Shown here: one piece after another, positions 15,726 through 24,644 of the stretch
Layout of the letters: every line of letters begins with the position of its first letter
Position numbering within the stretch: the first letter of the stretch is position 1
Origin: Nocardia flavorosea
GTDB lineage: Bacteria; Actinomycetota; Actinomycetes; Mycobacteriales; Mycobacteriaceae
Length of the DNA: 64,000 nt
Assembly (NCBI RefSeq): GCF_015477805.1
Contig: NZ_JADLQL010000001.1
Location: 930,001-994,000 of the forward strand
Direction of reading: 5' to 3'
Program-made: the position numbers and the translations under genes
The notes under the pieces: model-generated
The model's input: the letters and a program-made list of their open reading frames with translations, nothing else
What the model was told of the DNA's origin: nothing
The model's database searches: none

Positions 15726-17363
15726 TCAGGACGAAATCAGGTGCGCGGCCGACGAACGACGCAGCTTGCCCGACGGCGTCTTGGGCAGCGCGCCCTTGTG
15801 CACGATCGTGACGACTGCCGGGGCGATGCCGATATCGTCGTACACCGCGCGCGCCACTTCCTTACGGATCCGCTCGCTCGCCTCGGCGTCCTCGGCGAGG
15901 TCGGATTCGGCGATCACCGCGATGCCCTCGCGCGCCATCCCCGGCAGCCGCACGGCCACTGCCGCCACGCTGCCGGCGCGTACGCCACCGACTTCCGCCG
16001 CCGCACGCTCCACCGTGGTGGGCGCGATATTACGGCCGGAAACAATGATGATGTCCTTTTTACGTCCGGTCACCACGGTCTCACCGGTATCGGTGCGGTA
16101 CCCCAGATCACCGGTGGCAAGCCAGCCTTCGGCGTCCACGGCCGATACATACCCCTCGGGCAGGAGGTACCGCCGGGCCACCGCGTCGCCGCGGACCAGG
16201 ATCTCGCCGATACGGTCGGCCGGTAGCGCCGCGCCGGCGGCATCGACCACCTTCAATTCGATCCCGATGACCGGTGTTCCCAACCGCATCAGTGTTCGCG
16301 ACAGGCCGCCGGAATCGCGTTCGACCACACCTGCGACTTCGGCCCGTGCGGAATCGATGACATCCACCGAATACCGCGCGGCGGCATCGGTGAACGATGT
16401 CGCCAGGGTGGTCTCGGCCATCCCGTAGGCCGGCATCAGAGCTTCCGGCCGGAAGCCGAATCGTTCTGTCGCGTCCAGAAATTCCAGCAGAGTCGCTTCG
16501 TCGACGATCTCCGCACCATTGACCGCGACCCGCAGACAGGACAGGTCGTAGGCCCCGTCGGGCGCGCGGCGCAGCCGCCGGGCCAGCAGTGAATAGGCGA
16601 AATTGGGCGCCGCGGTGTAATTTCCGTCGAATCGACCGATCAGCTCCGCCCAGGACAGTGGACTTTTCAGGAACGCGAGCGGTGGCACGATCACCGTTGT
16701 CGCCTGCGCCAGCAGCGGCGTCATGAGCATGCCGATCATCCCCATATCGTGGTAGAGCGGCAACCAGCTGACACCCACCCACTCGGCGGTGAAACCGGTC
16801 CGGTCCACCATGGCAGCATGATTCTGGTGCAGGTTCCGGTAGGAGATCGCCACCGCCTTTGGCACACCGGTGGTGCCGGAGGTCAGCTGCAGGATCGCGG
16901 TATCGTCCTCGGCGGTCGGCATATGCTCGATCGATTCGGTTCGTTCGGCCAGTTCGCCGAGTACGGCAACGGGGGCACCGAGGTCGAGACCGCGCACGGC
17001 CTCGGTGAACGGCTCGCTCAGTACCACCACCCGGGCACCCAGCATCTCGATCACGGCACGCGTATCCGACAGCCAGGTCTCGAGATTCATCCGCGGGGTG
17101 GGCTGATGCAGCATGGTGAACGCCGCGCCACGCATCCAGATCGCCTGGACGGCAACGGTGACGTCGTCGGCCGGGCCCGCGAGGATGGCGACGGAATCGC
17201 CGGGTAGCACACCGGCTTCGGCCAGTCCGGCGGCCACCCGGCGGGCCGTGCCCCGCAGCTGATCCCAGGATCGGAAAGTAAGCTCCGACGCGTCCGGCCC
17301 GCTCCACAAGCCTGTGGCCTCGGAAACCGGTTCGTCGAAAAGCGACTGGGTGATTCTGCTCAT
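15726..17363 (-). CDS. Fatty acyl-AMP ligase (FadD33/MbtM-like)
   Basis: A 545-residue adenylating enzyme. The AMP-binding motif LQLTSGTTGVPKAVAIS is visible, as are PAYGMAETTLATS, LATGDLGYRTDTGETVVTGRKKDIIIVSGRNI and the C-terminal KTPSGKLRRS. The pattern is that of fatty acyl-AMP ligases, which activate a fatty acid and load it onto an acyl carrier protein instead of CoA. In mycobactin biosynthesis MbtM does this for the lipid tail with MbtL and MbtN. Here the ACP and acyl-CoA dehydrogenase genes are nearby in the same operon. It is the last gene of the leftward siderophore run. ATG 17363 is chosen as the family start. Confidence 0.85.
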   Translation of the reverse strand: MSRITQSLFDEPVSEATGLWSGPDASELTFRSWDQLRGTARRVAAGLAEAGVLPGDSVAILAGPADDVTVAVQAIWMRGAAFTMLHQPTPRMNLETWLSDTRAVIEMLGARVVVLSEPFTEAVRGLDLGAPVAVLGELAERTESIEHMPTAEDDTAILQLTSGTTGVPKAVAISYRNLHQNHAAMVDRTGFTAEWVGVSWLPLYHDMGMIGMLMTPLLAQATTVIVPPLAFLKSPLSWAELIGRFDGNYTAAPNFAYSLLARRLRRAPDGAYDLSCLRVAVNGAEIVDEATLLEFLDATERFGFRPEALMPAYGMAETTLATSFTDAAARYSVDVIDSARAEVAGVVERDSGGLSRTLMRLGTPVIGIELKVVDAAGAALPADRIGEILVRGDAVARRYLLPEGYVSAVDAEGWLATGDLGYRTDTGETVVTGRKKDIIIVSGRNIAPTTVERAAAEVGGVRAGSVAAVAVRLPGMAREGIAVIAESDLAEDAEASERIRKEVARAVYDDIGIAPAVVTIVHKGALPKTPSGKLRRSSAAHLISS

Positions 17364-17407
17364 CGGAATTCCATTTCTGCCCACCGGATACTGCCGGCCG
17401 GGGCGCA

Positions 17408-18664
17408 CTAAGCCTCGCCGATTACCCGGTCGAAGTGCTCGATGAAGGTGTCGGCGTACCCGGACGGCAGGGCCGCGGGGTCGATGACGATACCGAACGA
17501 TGTCCGCTTGCCCAGAATGAGCGATGTCACCGAGAACGAATAACCGGCCAGCGGCGACAGCGCGGTCAGTTCCGTGATCGGTTTCCCGAGCACGGAACGC
17601 ACCCGGGAGAAACCGGGATTGATACCGATATGGATATCGGGGCTCATATGTTTCATGGCCGCGCCGCCGATGATCCGCCGCAGTGCCCAGGGCAGCGCCG
17701 GTTCCGTCGCGGGCGCCGCGGAAGCCAGTTCGGGGCGGCGCCGCTCGACGACGGCCAATTCCGCTTTGCATCGCTGGATCTGCCGGTCGAGATCCGGTTC
17801 GTTGCCGGCCAGATTGAGCGGCGTGACGATCACGGCATTACCGGTGTGCCGGAATTCCGGATCGTTGGTCACCGGCAGGGTCACCCGGATGATTTCGGCG
17901 GGGACGCAACCGGGCGGGGCAAGGCTGATCGCGCGGCCGACGGCGGCGAGCAGGAACTCGTGCACCGAGGCGCCGTGCGCTTTGGCAGCGCGGCGAAGGT
18001 CGCGGGTGGACGCACTGTACAGGGCGTATTCCCGGCGGCCGGATGTGGTGAGTTTCGGCCAGGCACGGCCGGTCTTGCCGGCGGCATGCTGTTCGGCGAA
18101 GGCGGCCTTGGCCTCCTTCAGCACGGCCGGATCGATCTCGGGCGTACGGAACCGGGGGCTGGTCGCGAATCGCTCGAACTCGGCGAGTTCCGCGGCCGAC
18201 CCGTCGGCCAGTAGTGCGGCGAAGGCGGCACCGGCGATACCGTCGGATACCGCGTGGTGCACCCGTAGCAGGAAGTACTGGGAGCCCGCGCCGGCCGGGG
18301 TGAACAGGGTCAGATGCCACATCGGCTGCGGCCGGGGCAGCGGCGTCTCGAGCAGCACAGTGATCTGCTGGTTCAACTCCGTCGCGTCGGCGTAGCCCGC
18401 CGCGGCGAGATGCCGGTTCACATCGACTTTCTCGGCTACCGTCTCGCGCGGGCGGCGCCACCGTCCGCGGTCGATGCCGAGCCGGAACAACTCGAACAGT
18501 TCACTGCGCTCGCGCACCCGTTCGCGCACGTCACCGTGATCCAGGTGGCCGCCGTCGGCGGACAGTTCGAGCAACATCGCCCAGTGCATCGGGCTGCTGT
18601 CGGTATCCAGGTGCAGGTAGGTGTGATCCGTCGGGGTCAGCTTCGTCACCGGGGCATCGGTCAT
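17408..18664 (-). CDS. WS/DGAT-like acyltransferase in the siderophore operon
   Basis: A 418-residue protein of the wax-ester synthase/diacylglycerol acyltransferase and condensation superfamily. It has the N-terminal [20 protein letters not shown], the active-site motif HHAVSDG, and the late [19 protein letters not shown]. Members transfer acyl groups from CoA or a carrier protein to an alcohol or amine. Its start overlaps the acyl-CoA dehydrogenase stop by four bases, so it belongs to the lipid-tail module. Moving the ACP-bound fatty acyl group to N-hydroxycadaverine is a plausible job. A neutral-lipid role seems less likely here. Confidence 0.75.
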   Translation of the reverse strand: MTDAPVTKLTPTDHTYLHLDTDSSPMHWAMLLELSADGGHLDHGDVRERVRERSELFELFRLGIDRGRWRRPRETVAEKVDVNRHLAAAGYADATELNQQITVLLETPLPRPQPMWHLTLFTPAGAGSQYFLLRVHHAVSDGIAGAAFAALLADGSAAELAEFERFATSPRFRTPEIDPAVLKEAKAAFAEQHAAGKTGRAWPKLTTSGRREYALYSASTRDLRRAAKAHGASVHEFLLAAVGRAISLAPPGCVPAEIIRVTLPVTNDPEFRHTGNAVIVTPLNLAGNEPDLDRQIQRCKAELAVVERRRPELASAAPATEPALPWALRRIIGGAAMKHMSPDIHIGINPGFSRVRSVLGKPITELTALSPLAGYSFSVTSLILGKRTSFGIVIDPAALPSGYADTFIEHFDRVIGEA

Positions 18665-19824
18665 TGCGTATCCACTTTCGCGAGGAGGGCCCGATAGCCG
18701 TCCGTATCCGGTTTCATGGCCGCGGCCACCAACTCCCACAGCACCTCATCGGTGCCGCCACCGACGCGCGCCAATTTCATGTCCCGGAACCAGCGGTTCA
18801 ACGGGAGCCCGATATCGAGGTAACCGATACCGCCCCAGATGTGCAGGCACTGGGAGGCCACTTCTTCGCCGAGCCCGGCCGCGGTGGCCTTGAGCGAGGC
18901 GGCGGTTCGCAGGTTGATTCGCCCCTCGGCGGCGACACCGGCGAGCGCGTAGCGCAGCAGATCGACCCGCGACTGCAACTCGGCGACGCGTAACCGCAAC
19001 GCCTGATGATCGTAGAGCCGCTTGTCGAACTGGGTGCGGTCGTACATGCGGGCGAGAGTTACGCCGAGCATGCGCTCGCAGGACGCGGCGATCTGACCGG
19101 CCACCGAATAGCGTTCGTGCGCCAGCCCCCAGCTGATCACTGCCAGGCCGGTGCCGGGACGGGCGAGGAGCGCTTCCGCCGGAATCCATGTGTCGATGCC
19201 GACCGCGGCGGTGTCCAACGGTCCGGCACCGAGCTTGTTGTAGGGCTTACCGACCTGCACCTGTGCAACCGGCACCACGGCCAGCGCGACATTGCCCGAT
19301 CCGGTTGCCGGGTCGTCGCCGCGGCTGCGCCCGACGACGATCATATAGTCGGCGATCGGCGCGAGGGAGACGAACTTCTTGTGGCCGACGACCCGGTATC
19401 CGCCGTTCTCCGGCTCGATCCGGGTCTGGGCGTTCTGCAGGTCCGAGCCGCCGGATTCTTCCGACGCCGCGATGCACAGCACCGTATCGGCCGCGATCGC
19501 CTCCTCGGCGAGCTGCCGCAGGAAATCGGTGCGCCCGAATCGGCGCAGCATGGCGATCGCCGAATCGTGCAGGCTGACTCCGACGCCGATCCCCGCCGAA
19601 CCGAGCGCACCCAGTTCACGGGCCAGTGCGAAATGGTCGCCGAGATCGGTCAGCTTCCGGTTGTCCCATTTACGCGCGAAAACGCCTTCGGCACCGAGGT
19701 GTTCGAGCAGGACTCGCGGAAACTCGTTGTCCTGTTCGGCCTGTTCGGTCCACTGGACCACGCGGTCGTCGAAGGCCCGGGCGAGCAGATCGGCGTACGA
19801 ATCCGCGGGGGCGGCGACTGTCAT
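18661..19824 (-). CDS. Acyl-CoA dehydrogenase-family protein (MbtN/FadE14-like)
   Basis: A 387-residue FAD-dependent dehydrogenase. It has the ACAD motifs [13 protein letters not shown] and [13 protein letters not shown], and the C-terminal [21 protein letters not shown] then [11 protein letters not shown], which includes the likely catalytic Glu. In mycobactin biosynthesis MbtN introduces the alpha-beta double bond of the lipid tail while it is on MbtL. The same job is likely here because the ACP gene overlaps its start by four bases and an acyl-AMP ligase follows. It predicts a 2-enoyl tail. Confidence 0.85.
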   Translation of the reverse strand: MTVAAPADSYADLLARAFDDRVVQWTEQAEQDNEFPRVLLEHLGAEGVFARKWDNRKLTDLGDHFALARELGALGSAGIGVGVSLHDSAIAMLRRFGRTDFLRQLAEEAIAADTVLCIAASEESGGSDLQNAQTRIEPENGGYRVVGHKKFVSLAPIADYMIVVGRSRGDDPATGSGNVALAVVPVAQVQVGKPYNKLGAGPLDTAAVGIDTWIPAEALLARPGTGLAVISWGLAHERYSVAGQIAASCERMLGVTLARMYDRTQFDKRLYDHQALRLRVAELQSRVDLLRYALAGVAAEGRINLRTAASLKATAAGLGEEVASQCLHIWGGIGYLDIGLPLNRWFRDMKLARVGGGTDEVLWELVAAAMKPDTDGYRALLAKVDTQ

Positions 19825-20069
19825 GCCACGGCGCCGGACTTGGCACGGATCAGATCCTCCAGATCCCCGACCGACGCCGCCTCGGCCATCTCCCGCTCGG
19901 TGAGCTTGACGCCCAGACGCTCTTCGATTGCCACGACGCCGATGGCGAAGGCGACCGAATCGATGCCGAGATCCTCCACCAGGAGTGCATCCCGGTCGAG
20001 GTCGGTCAGCGACAGGTCGAGATCTTCTTCCAGGATGCTGTTGAGCACATCGCGAATTCGGTCGGACAT
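19821..20069 (-). CDS. Acyl carrier protein (MbtL-like)
   Basis: An 82-residue acidic carrier protein. The phosphopantetheine site is DLGIDSVAF, with Ser38. It overlaps the dehydrogenase gene by four bases. It is the likely carrier for the fatty acid activated by the ligase encoded at 15726-17363 and desaturated by the dehydrogenase. A 155-base gap with no visible gene separates it from the hydroxylase gene upstream, so an internal promoter is possible. No iron box was seen there. Confidence 0.9.
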   Translation of the reverse strand: MSDRIRDVLNSILEEDLDLSLTDLDRDALLVEDLGIDSVAFAIGVVAIEERLGVKLTEREMAEAASVGDLEDLIRAKSGAVA

Positions 20070-20224
20070 CTAGAACTCCTCAAAATACTGTTCGGATCCG
20101 CCGGACGGGGGCCGGCGATTTTCCTCCGGCCGGACCGGAGGAACGCCACTGGTGGTGTCCGGCGAGCCGGCGCGGCTGCCATGAACACCGGAAGCACAAG
20201 GCAGGTCGGACTGACAAAGAGTGG

Positions 20225-21544
20225 CTAGTCCTGCTCGACGACCTCCTCGCCGGTGACCCCGAAGCTGGTGAACGCCGTATTCCGCGGAATGCGGTAGACC
20301 TCGCGCCCGGTCACGGTGTTGAGGATCTTGGCGTTGCGCACAGCACCGATGTCCAGGTTCGGCGCGGAGACACCGTGGCTGTGTTCCTCGGCGTTGGCCA
20401 CGAACAATCGATCCCGCAGCGCATCGTCGGCACGTACCGAATGGTTGTTCTCGACTATCGGACGGCCGCGCGAATCACGGCGCAGGTGCTCTTCCAGAGG
20501 TCCCAGGAAGTCGGTTCTACGGTGCCGGTACCCGGTGGCGGCGATCACCAGGTCGGCGGTGTGTGCGATTTTCGTCCCGGTGTCGCGGTGCTGTCCCCGG
20601 ACCCGGAGGCGGCCTTCGGGCAACGTCTCGAGGCCCTCGACCGCGACACCGTTACGCAACTCCACGGGCCGCGACTTCTCCAGCAACTGACGCCGGTAGA
20701 GCAGATCGTGCAGGCGTTCCAGGGTTTCGGTGGAGATGCCCTTGTGGAACTGCCAGTGCCCGGCCCGCACTCGGTCGCGGGTGTCCTCCGGCAGACTGTG
20801 GAAATAGTCCATGTAGGCCGGAGTGGTCATCTCCAAGGACAGCTTGGTGAAATCCAGCGGCGCGAACCACGGCGTGCGGGTCCACCAGCGCACGGCCGGA
20901 CCACCGCGCAGATTCTCTTCGAGCAGGTCGATGACGATTTCGGCACCGGACTGACCGGAGCCGATCACGGTGACCGCGTCCGCGCAATGAGCGTTGTCCC
21001 GGTGGTACAGGTACTGGGCGCTGTGCACCAGCGCGGCGGAATCGGTCGAGAGTGCTTCCGGAATCGAGGGTTCGGTGCCCACCCCGACCACCACATGTTC
21101 GGCATACAGCGTCGAGGTGGTGCCGAGGCCGGATATCGACACCTCGAAATGCCCGCGAACGGCATCCCAGCGCACCGCGTCGACGGTGCTGCCGAACCGC
21201 AGCGAGTCCAGCTTCCGGACTGCCCACAGCAGGTACGCCTCGTACTCGCGCCGGGTGGGGAACCAGTCCTCACGCACCAGGAACGGGTACAGCCGGTCGA
21301 CGTCGGCCAGATAGGCCAGGAACGACATCGGATGCGTCGGGTCGACCAGCGAGACCAGATCGGACAGAAAGCTGACCTGTAGTTTCGCCTCGTCGAACAG
21401 GAGACCGGGATGCCAGCGGAATTCCGGCGCGGAATCGACTACGAGTATGTCGAGGCCGTCGATCGTGGAGGCCATGGCCGCCAGCGATAGGTTGAACGGC
21501 CCGCAACCGATCCCCAGAACGTCTACTTTCCGTATGTCACTCAT
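20225..21544 (-). CDS. Siderophore amine N-hydroxylase (lysine/cadaverine N-monooxygenase)
   Basis: A 439-residue flavin monooxygenase of the IucD/MbtG/DesB family. It has the FAD-binding motif GIGCGPFNLSLAA near the N-terminus, the NADPH-binding motif VIGSGQSGAE and the ATGY motif (VIAATGYRHR). These enzymes hydroxylate the terminal amine of lysine, ornithine or cadaverine to prepare a hydroxamate. Its start overlaps the stop of the DesA-type decarboxylase gene by eight bases. Together with the DesD-type synthetase, that makes cadaverine the likelier substrate than lysine. Sequence alone does not separate the two. Confidence 0.88.
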   Translation of the reverse strand: MSDIRKVDVLGIGCGPFNLSLAAMASTIDGLDILVVDSAPEFRWHPGLLFDEAKLQVSFLSDLVSLVDPTHPMSFLAYLADVDRLYPFLVREDWFPTRREYEAYLLWAVRKLDSLRFGSTVDAVRWDAVRGHFEVSISGLGTTSTLYAEHVVVGVGTEPSIPEALSTDSAALVHSAQYLYHRDNAHCADAVTVIGSGQSGAEIVIDLLEENLRGGPAVRWWTRTPWFAPLDFTKLSLEMTTPAYMDYFHSLPEDTRDRVRAGHWQFHKGISTETLERLHDLLYRRQLLEKSRPVELRNGVAVEGLETLPEGRLRVRGQHRDTGTKIAHTADLVIAATGYRHRRTDFLGPLEEHLRRDSRGRPIVENNHSVRADDALRDRLFVANAEEHSHGVSAPNLDIGAVRNAKILNTVTGREVYRIPRNTAFTSFGVTGEEVVEQD

Positions 21545-23090
21545 GGATCTTCACCATCTCGTCGTGCGCGCTGCGCAGCCCTTCCGATTCCACTTCCAGC
21601 CCGGCACGCAGCAGTTCATCGAACAGGACATCGATATCGCGTTCGGTGGTCTCGGGGTTGAGCAGAGTGAGCTTCACGCAGGTGCGGGGCTCGCCCTCGC
21701 CGTGCACGCGCACCTGGGTGCGGCCGATGAGCGCCTTACCGGAGCTGATCAGGCGCCGGCGCAGTTCCCCGTTCACCTGGTCGAGGTCCAGGTCCTCACA
21801 GCGGTAGCGGAATACGACGGTGGTCATGGTGACCGGTGCGACGAGCTCGAGCTGCGGCTCGGTCGCGATACGACGCTCGGCATGGCGCGCGAGAGCGTGG
21901 CAGGTATCGAGCATCTCGCCCAGCCCGGTGCGGCCGTAGGCGAGAAAGGTGGCCAGGACCTTGAGCACATCGGGGCGGCGGGTGGTCTGCAAGGTCTGGC
22001 CGAGCAGGCCACCGAAACCGGCCTCGATATCGTCGTCCGGGTTGAGGTAGGCCACCGACCGGTTCAGCGAGGAGAATCGTCGGTGATCGGCGAGCAGCAG
22101 CACACTGGCTGCGGCAGGCTGCCAGCCGATCTTGTGCAGGTCCAGAGTCACCGAGTCGGCCCGGTCGAGGCCGGTGAGCAGCCCGGCCAGCTTATCGGAG
22201 AACAGCGTGCCGAAACCGTATGCGGCATCGACGTGCATCCAGACATCGTGGCGCGCGGCGATATCGGCGATCTCGGGCAGCGGATCGACAGACCCGAAGT
22301 CGGTGGTGCCCGCCGTGGCCACGACCGCGACCGGGGTGTGGCTCTCGGCGAGTTCGGTGAGCAGTTCGTCGAGGGCCTCCGGGATCATCCGGTGCGCGGA
22401 ATCGACCGGAACTCCGATCGCGGCGCTCTCCCCGAGACCGAGTGCGGCGCAGGCGCGATGGACCGAGAAATGCGCGATCCGGGAACACAGCACCACCGGG
22501 CGGGGCAGGCCGCTCACACCGTTGCGGCGGATATCGATGCCGAGCCGGGCGGCGCTGTAGTCGCGAGCGATCAGCAGTGCGAGCAGGTTCGAGTAGGAAC
22601 CACCGGGACCGAAGACGCCACCGGACCGTTCGGTGAAACCGGCCAGTTCGGCGAGCGCGCTGATGGTCCATTTCTCGATCGCCAGAGTTGCCGGCCCCGA
22701 ATCGTAGGTATCCAGCGATGCGTTGGTGGCGCTGGCCAGCGCATCGGCGACCACGGCCACCCGCAGCGAGGGCGGCTGCAGATGCGCCGCCGCATGCCGG
22801 TGGGTCAGGTCCAGGCCGTAGGCCGCGATCAGTTCGGCCACCCGGTCGAGCGCCGCGGCCTCGCCCATCCCGTTGTCCGGAACCCGCTCCGGGCCCAGTT
22901 GCCCGGCCACCGCGTCGAGTACTTCGGCCGGATTTCCCCAGGGCAGCGGTGCGCCGTGGTGCCGGGTGCGGACCGGATCGGCCAGCCGCGCGAGACCGCG
23001 GCCGACTGCCGTCCAGCCCTCTCCCGGCGTGACGAACTCGGATCTCTGTCTTCGGGGGACTGCGATTTTCTCTGACACGGGTAGCCTCAT
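21537..23090 (-). CDS. desA: DesA-type PLP-dependent lysine decarboxylase
   Basis: About 517 residues from the ATG at 23090; the frame is open to a GTG at 23138 and the true start is uncertain. A group II PLP decarboxylase with the stretch VVATAGTTDFGSVDPLPEIA, the cofactor-stacking region WMHVDAAYGFG, the PLP-lysine motif TLDLHKIGWQP, and LKLTLLNPETT-like residues near the C-terminus (KLTLLNPETTERDID). From memory these segments closely match DesA of Streptomyces desferrioxamine clusters, which decarboxylates lysine to cadaverine. Its place next to the N-hydroxylase gene supports an N-hydroxycadaverine pathway. Diaminobutyrate or tyrosine-type decarboxylases are less good alternatives. Confidence 0.82.
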   Translation of the reverse strand: MRLPVSEKIAVPRRQRSEFVTPGEGWTAVGRGLARLADPVRTRHHGAPLPWGNPAEVLDAVAGQLGPERVPDNGMGEAAALDRVAELIAAYGLDLTHRHAAAHLQPPSLRVAVVADALASATNASLDTYDSGPATLAIEKWTISALAELAGFTERSGGVFGPGGSYSNLLALLIARDYSAARLGIDIRRNGVSGLPRPVVLCSRIAHFSVHRACAALGLGESAAIGVPVDSAHRMIPEALDELLTELAESHTPVAVVATAGTTDFGSVDPLPEIADIAARHDVWMHVDAAYGFGTLFSDKLAGLLTGLDRADSVTLDLHKIGWQPAAASVLLLADHRRFSSLNRSVAYLNPDDDIEAGFGGLLGQTLQTTRRPDVLKVLATFLAYGRTGLGEMLDTCHALARHAERRIATEPQLELVAPVTMTTVVFRYRCEDLDLDQVNGELRRRLISSGKALIGRTQVRVHGEGEPRTCVKLTLLNPETTERDIDVLFDELLRAGLEVESEGLRSAHDEMVKIHE

Positions 23091-23171
23091 CGACTCGAAT
23101 ACGGATAACGACTGCGTTCGGCCCCCGTTCGTCCCCACCGCGACGCCCGACGCAATTTTCGACAGCGTGAT

Positions 23172-24644
23172 CTAGGTGGTTCCGGCCGTGGATTCGCGGA
23201 CCGTCCGGACGAATTCGTTCAGGGGGCGGTCCAGTGCACGCGGAATGGCCGTGACGACTGCGGACACCAGTACTCCTGCCTCGCGGGCGAGTTCGGCGCC
23301 GACTACCTCCGGCTGATAGTCGATCTCCAAGTGGACGCGTTCGTCGGCACCGCGTTCGAACGCCAGCGTCAGCGGATAGTTGCCGACGCCGTGGAACACC
23401 GACTCGCAGTTCACCCGGCCCCGCTCCGGCCTCGGGATGCCGCGTAGCGGCGCGTTCCGCACCGAAGCCATGATTTCGGCGACGGGGAAGCGCCCGCCCG
23501 CGGTGCGCAGCGCGGTCAGCACGGTGCCGTAGTCGACGGTGGCGAATTCCATCGCCCGGTATACCACCGACACCGCCGCGCGCAGGGCATCGCGCACGCT
23601 CGCCGCGGGCTCGAAACCGAAGCGCATCGGGACGATGTTGCCGCTGTAGCCGACCCGGTCGGGGCCGGCCCCGGGATCACGATTGTCGGCGGGCACCAGC
23701 AGGACGTGGTCGGCGGCACCGGTGAGCGCGTACACGCTCACGGCACAAACGCCGATGAGAAGCGCGTTGAGGGTGGCACCCACTTCGCGGGCGACACCGT
23801 CCATGGCCTCGATGCCGGCCGGCTCGATCGGGGTTTCGACACGGATACCGGCGGCATCGACGAGCGGAGCGAGCCAGCTCTGCTCGGCGCTGTCCGCCGG
23901 TAGCTCACCGGACAGTGGATACCGGACGTCCGCGGCCGCCCACGTGTCCTGGGCGTGCTGTAGTGCCCGGGCGATCTCGCCGGGGCTCGCGGCCGTCGCC
24001 GGCCGCACCGGACGGCCGGCGTCGGCGGGCCGGGAGCCGGAGACCAGCGTGCCCAGCAGCAGGGGCCAGGAAGTGTCGTCCACCGCCAGGTGATGCACGA
24101 CCAGCGCCATCGTGGCCGTGCCGTCGGCATTCGCGTAGATCCGCGCCCGCAACGGCGGTTCCCGGGTCAGGTCGAAAGGCATCTGCGCCGATGCCTCGGC
24201 GGCCGCCCGGATCTGCGCTCGGCCCATCGGTTTCCCCGCAGCGGTCGCGACAGGGCCCGGCGGCAGCGTGCCCCACTCCCAGACGGCCCCGGGCTCGACC
24301 CAGCGGCCGGTGTGCTCCACGGGTTCCCGGCGCGGTTCCGCGTCGGCCTCGGCGACGATCACCGAGCTGAGCACGGCCGCACCACCCACCATGAGCTCGA
24401 ACGCGGCGATCACCGAGTCGATCGTGTGGGTGCCGGTGAAGTCCAGGATCAGGCCGATATTGTGGGATACCGAGTTCGGGTCGAGCTGGTAGATCTTCCA
24501 CATCCGGCGTTCGGCGACGCCGAGACCGCCGGTGGCAGCCGTCTCGATGGTCGCGGGGTTCGCGACCGGGCCGCCACCGGCTCCCGCGACAGCGAGGCGC
24601 CGGCGCAGGACTTCCAGTCGTGCATCGGTCAATAATGTCGTCAT
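23172..24644 (-). CDS. Stand-alone condensation (acyltransferase) protein
   Basis: A 490-residue free-standing member of the NRPS condensation superfamily. The active-site motif HHLAVDD is at residues 184-190. The second-half landmark [13 protein letters not shown] is the equivalent of the domain's latch region. There is no adenylation or carrier domain. Its start overlaps the Ntn-hydrolase gene by four bases. The NRPS in this operon ends without a thioesterase or a terminal condensation domain. This protein is therefore a good candidate to move the salicyl-oxazolinyl group from the carrier protein to a free amine of the hydroxycadaverine chain (inference). Confidence 0.75.
   Translation of the reverse strand: MTTLLTDARLEVLRRRLAVAGAGGGPVANPATIETAATGGLGVAERRMWKIYQLDPNSVSHNIGLILDFTGTHTIDSVIAAFELMVGGAAVLSSVIVAEADAEPRREPVEHTGRWVEPGAVWEWGTLPPGPVATAAGKPMGRAQIRAAAEASAQMPFDLTREPPLRARIYANADGTATMALVVHHLAVDDTSWPLLLGTLVSGSRPADAGRPVRPATAASPGEIARALQHAQDTWAAADVRYPLSGELPADSAEQSWLAPLVDAAGIRVETPIEPAGIEAMDGVAREVGATLNALLIGVCAVSVYALTGAADHVLLVPADNRDPGAGPDRVGYSGNIVPMRFGFEPAASVRDALRAAVSVVYRAMEFATVDYGTVLTALRTAGGRFPVAEIMASVRNAPLRGIPRPERGRVNCESVFHGVGNYPLTLAFERGADERVHLEIDYQPEVVGAELAREAGVLVSAVVTAIPRALDRPLNEFVRTVRESTAGTT

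Noticed and set aside
17408..18664. Triacylglycerol or wax-ester synthase for storage lipid
   Set aside because: The family match is real, but the gene overlaps siderophore lipid-tail genes, so a storage role is less likely.
21447..23075. Long plus-strand open frame opposite the decarboxylase gene
   Set aside because: Its sequence has no family features; it is a high-GC shadow of the real gene.
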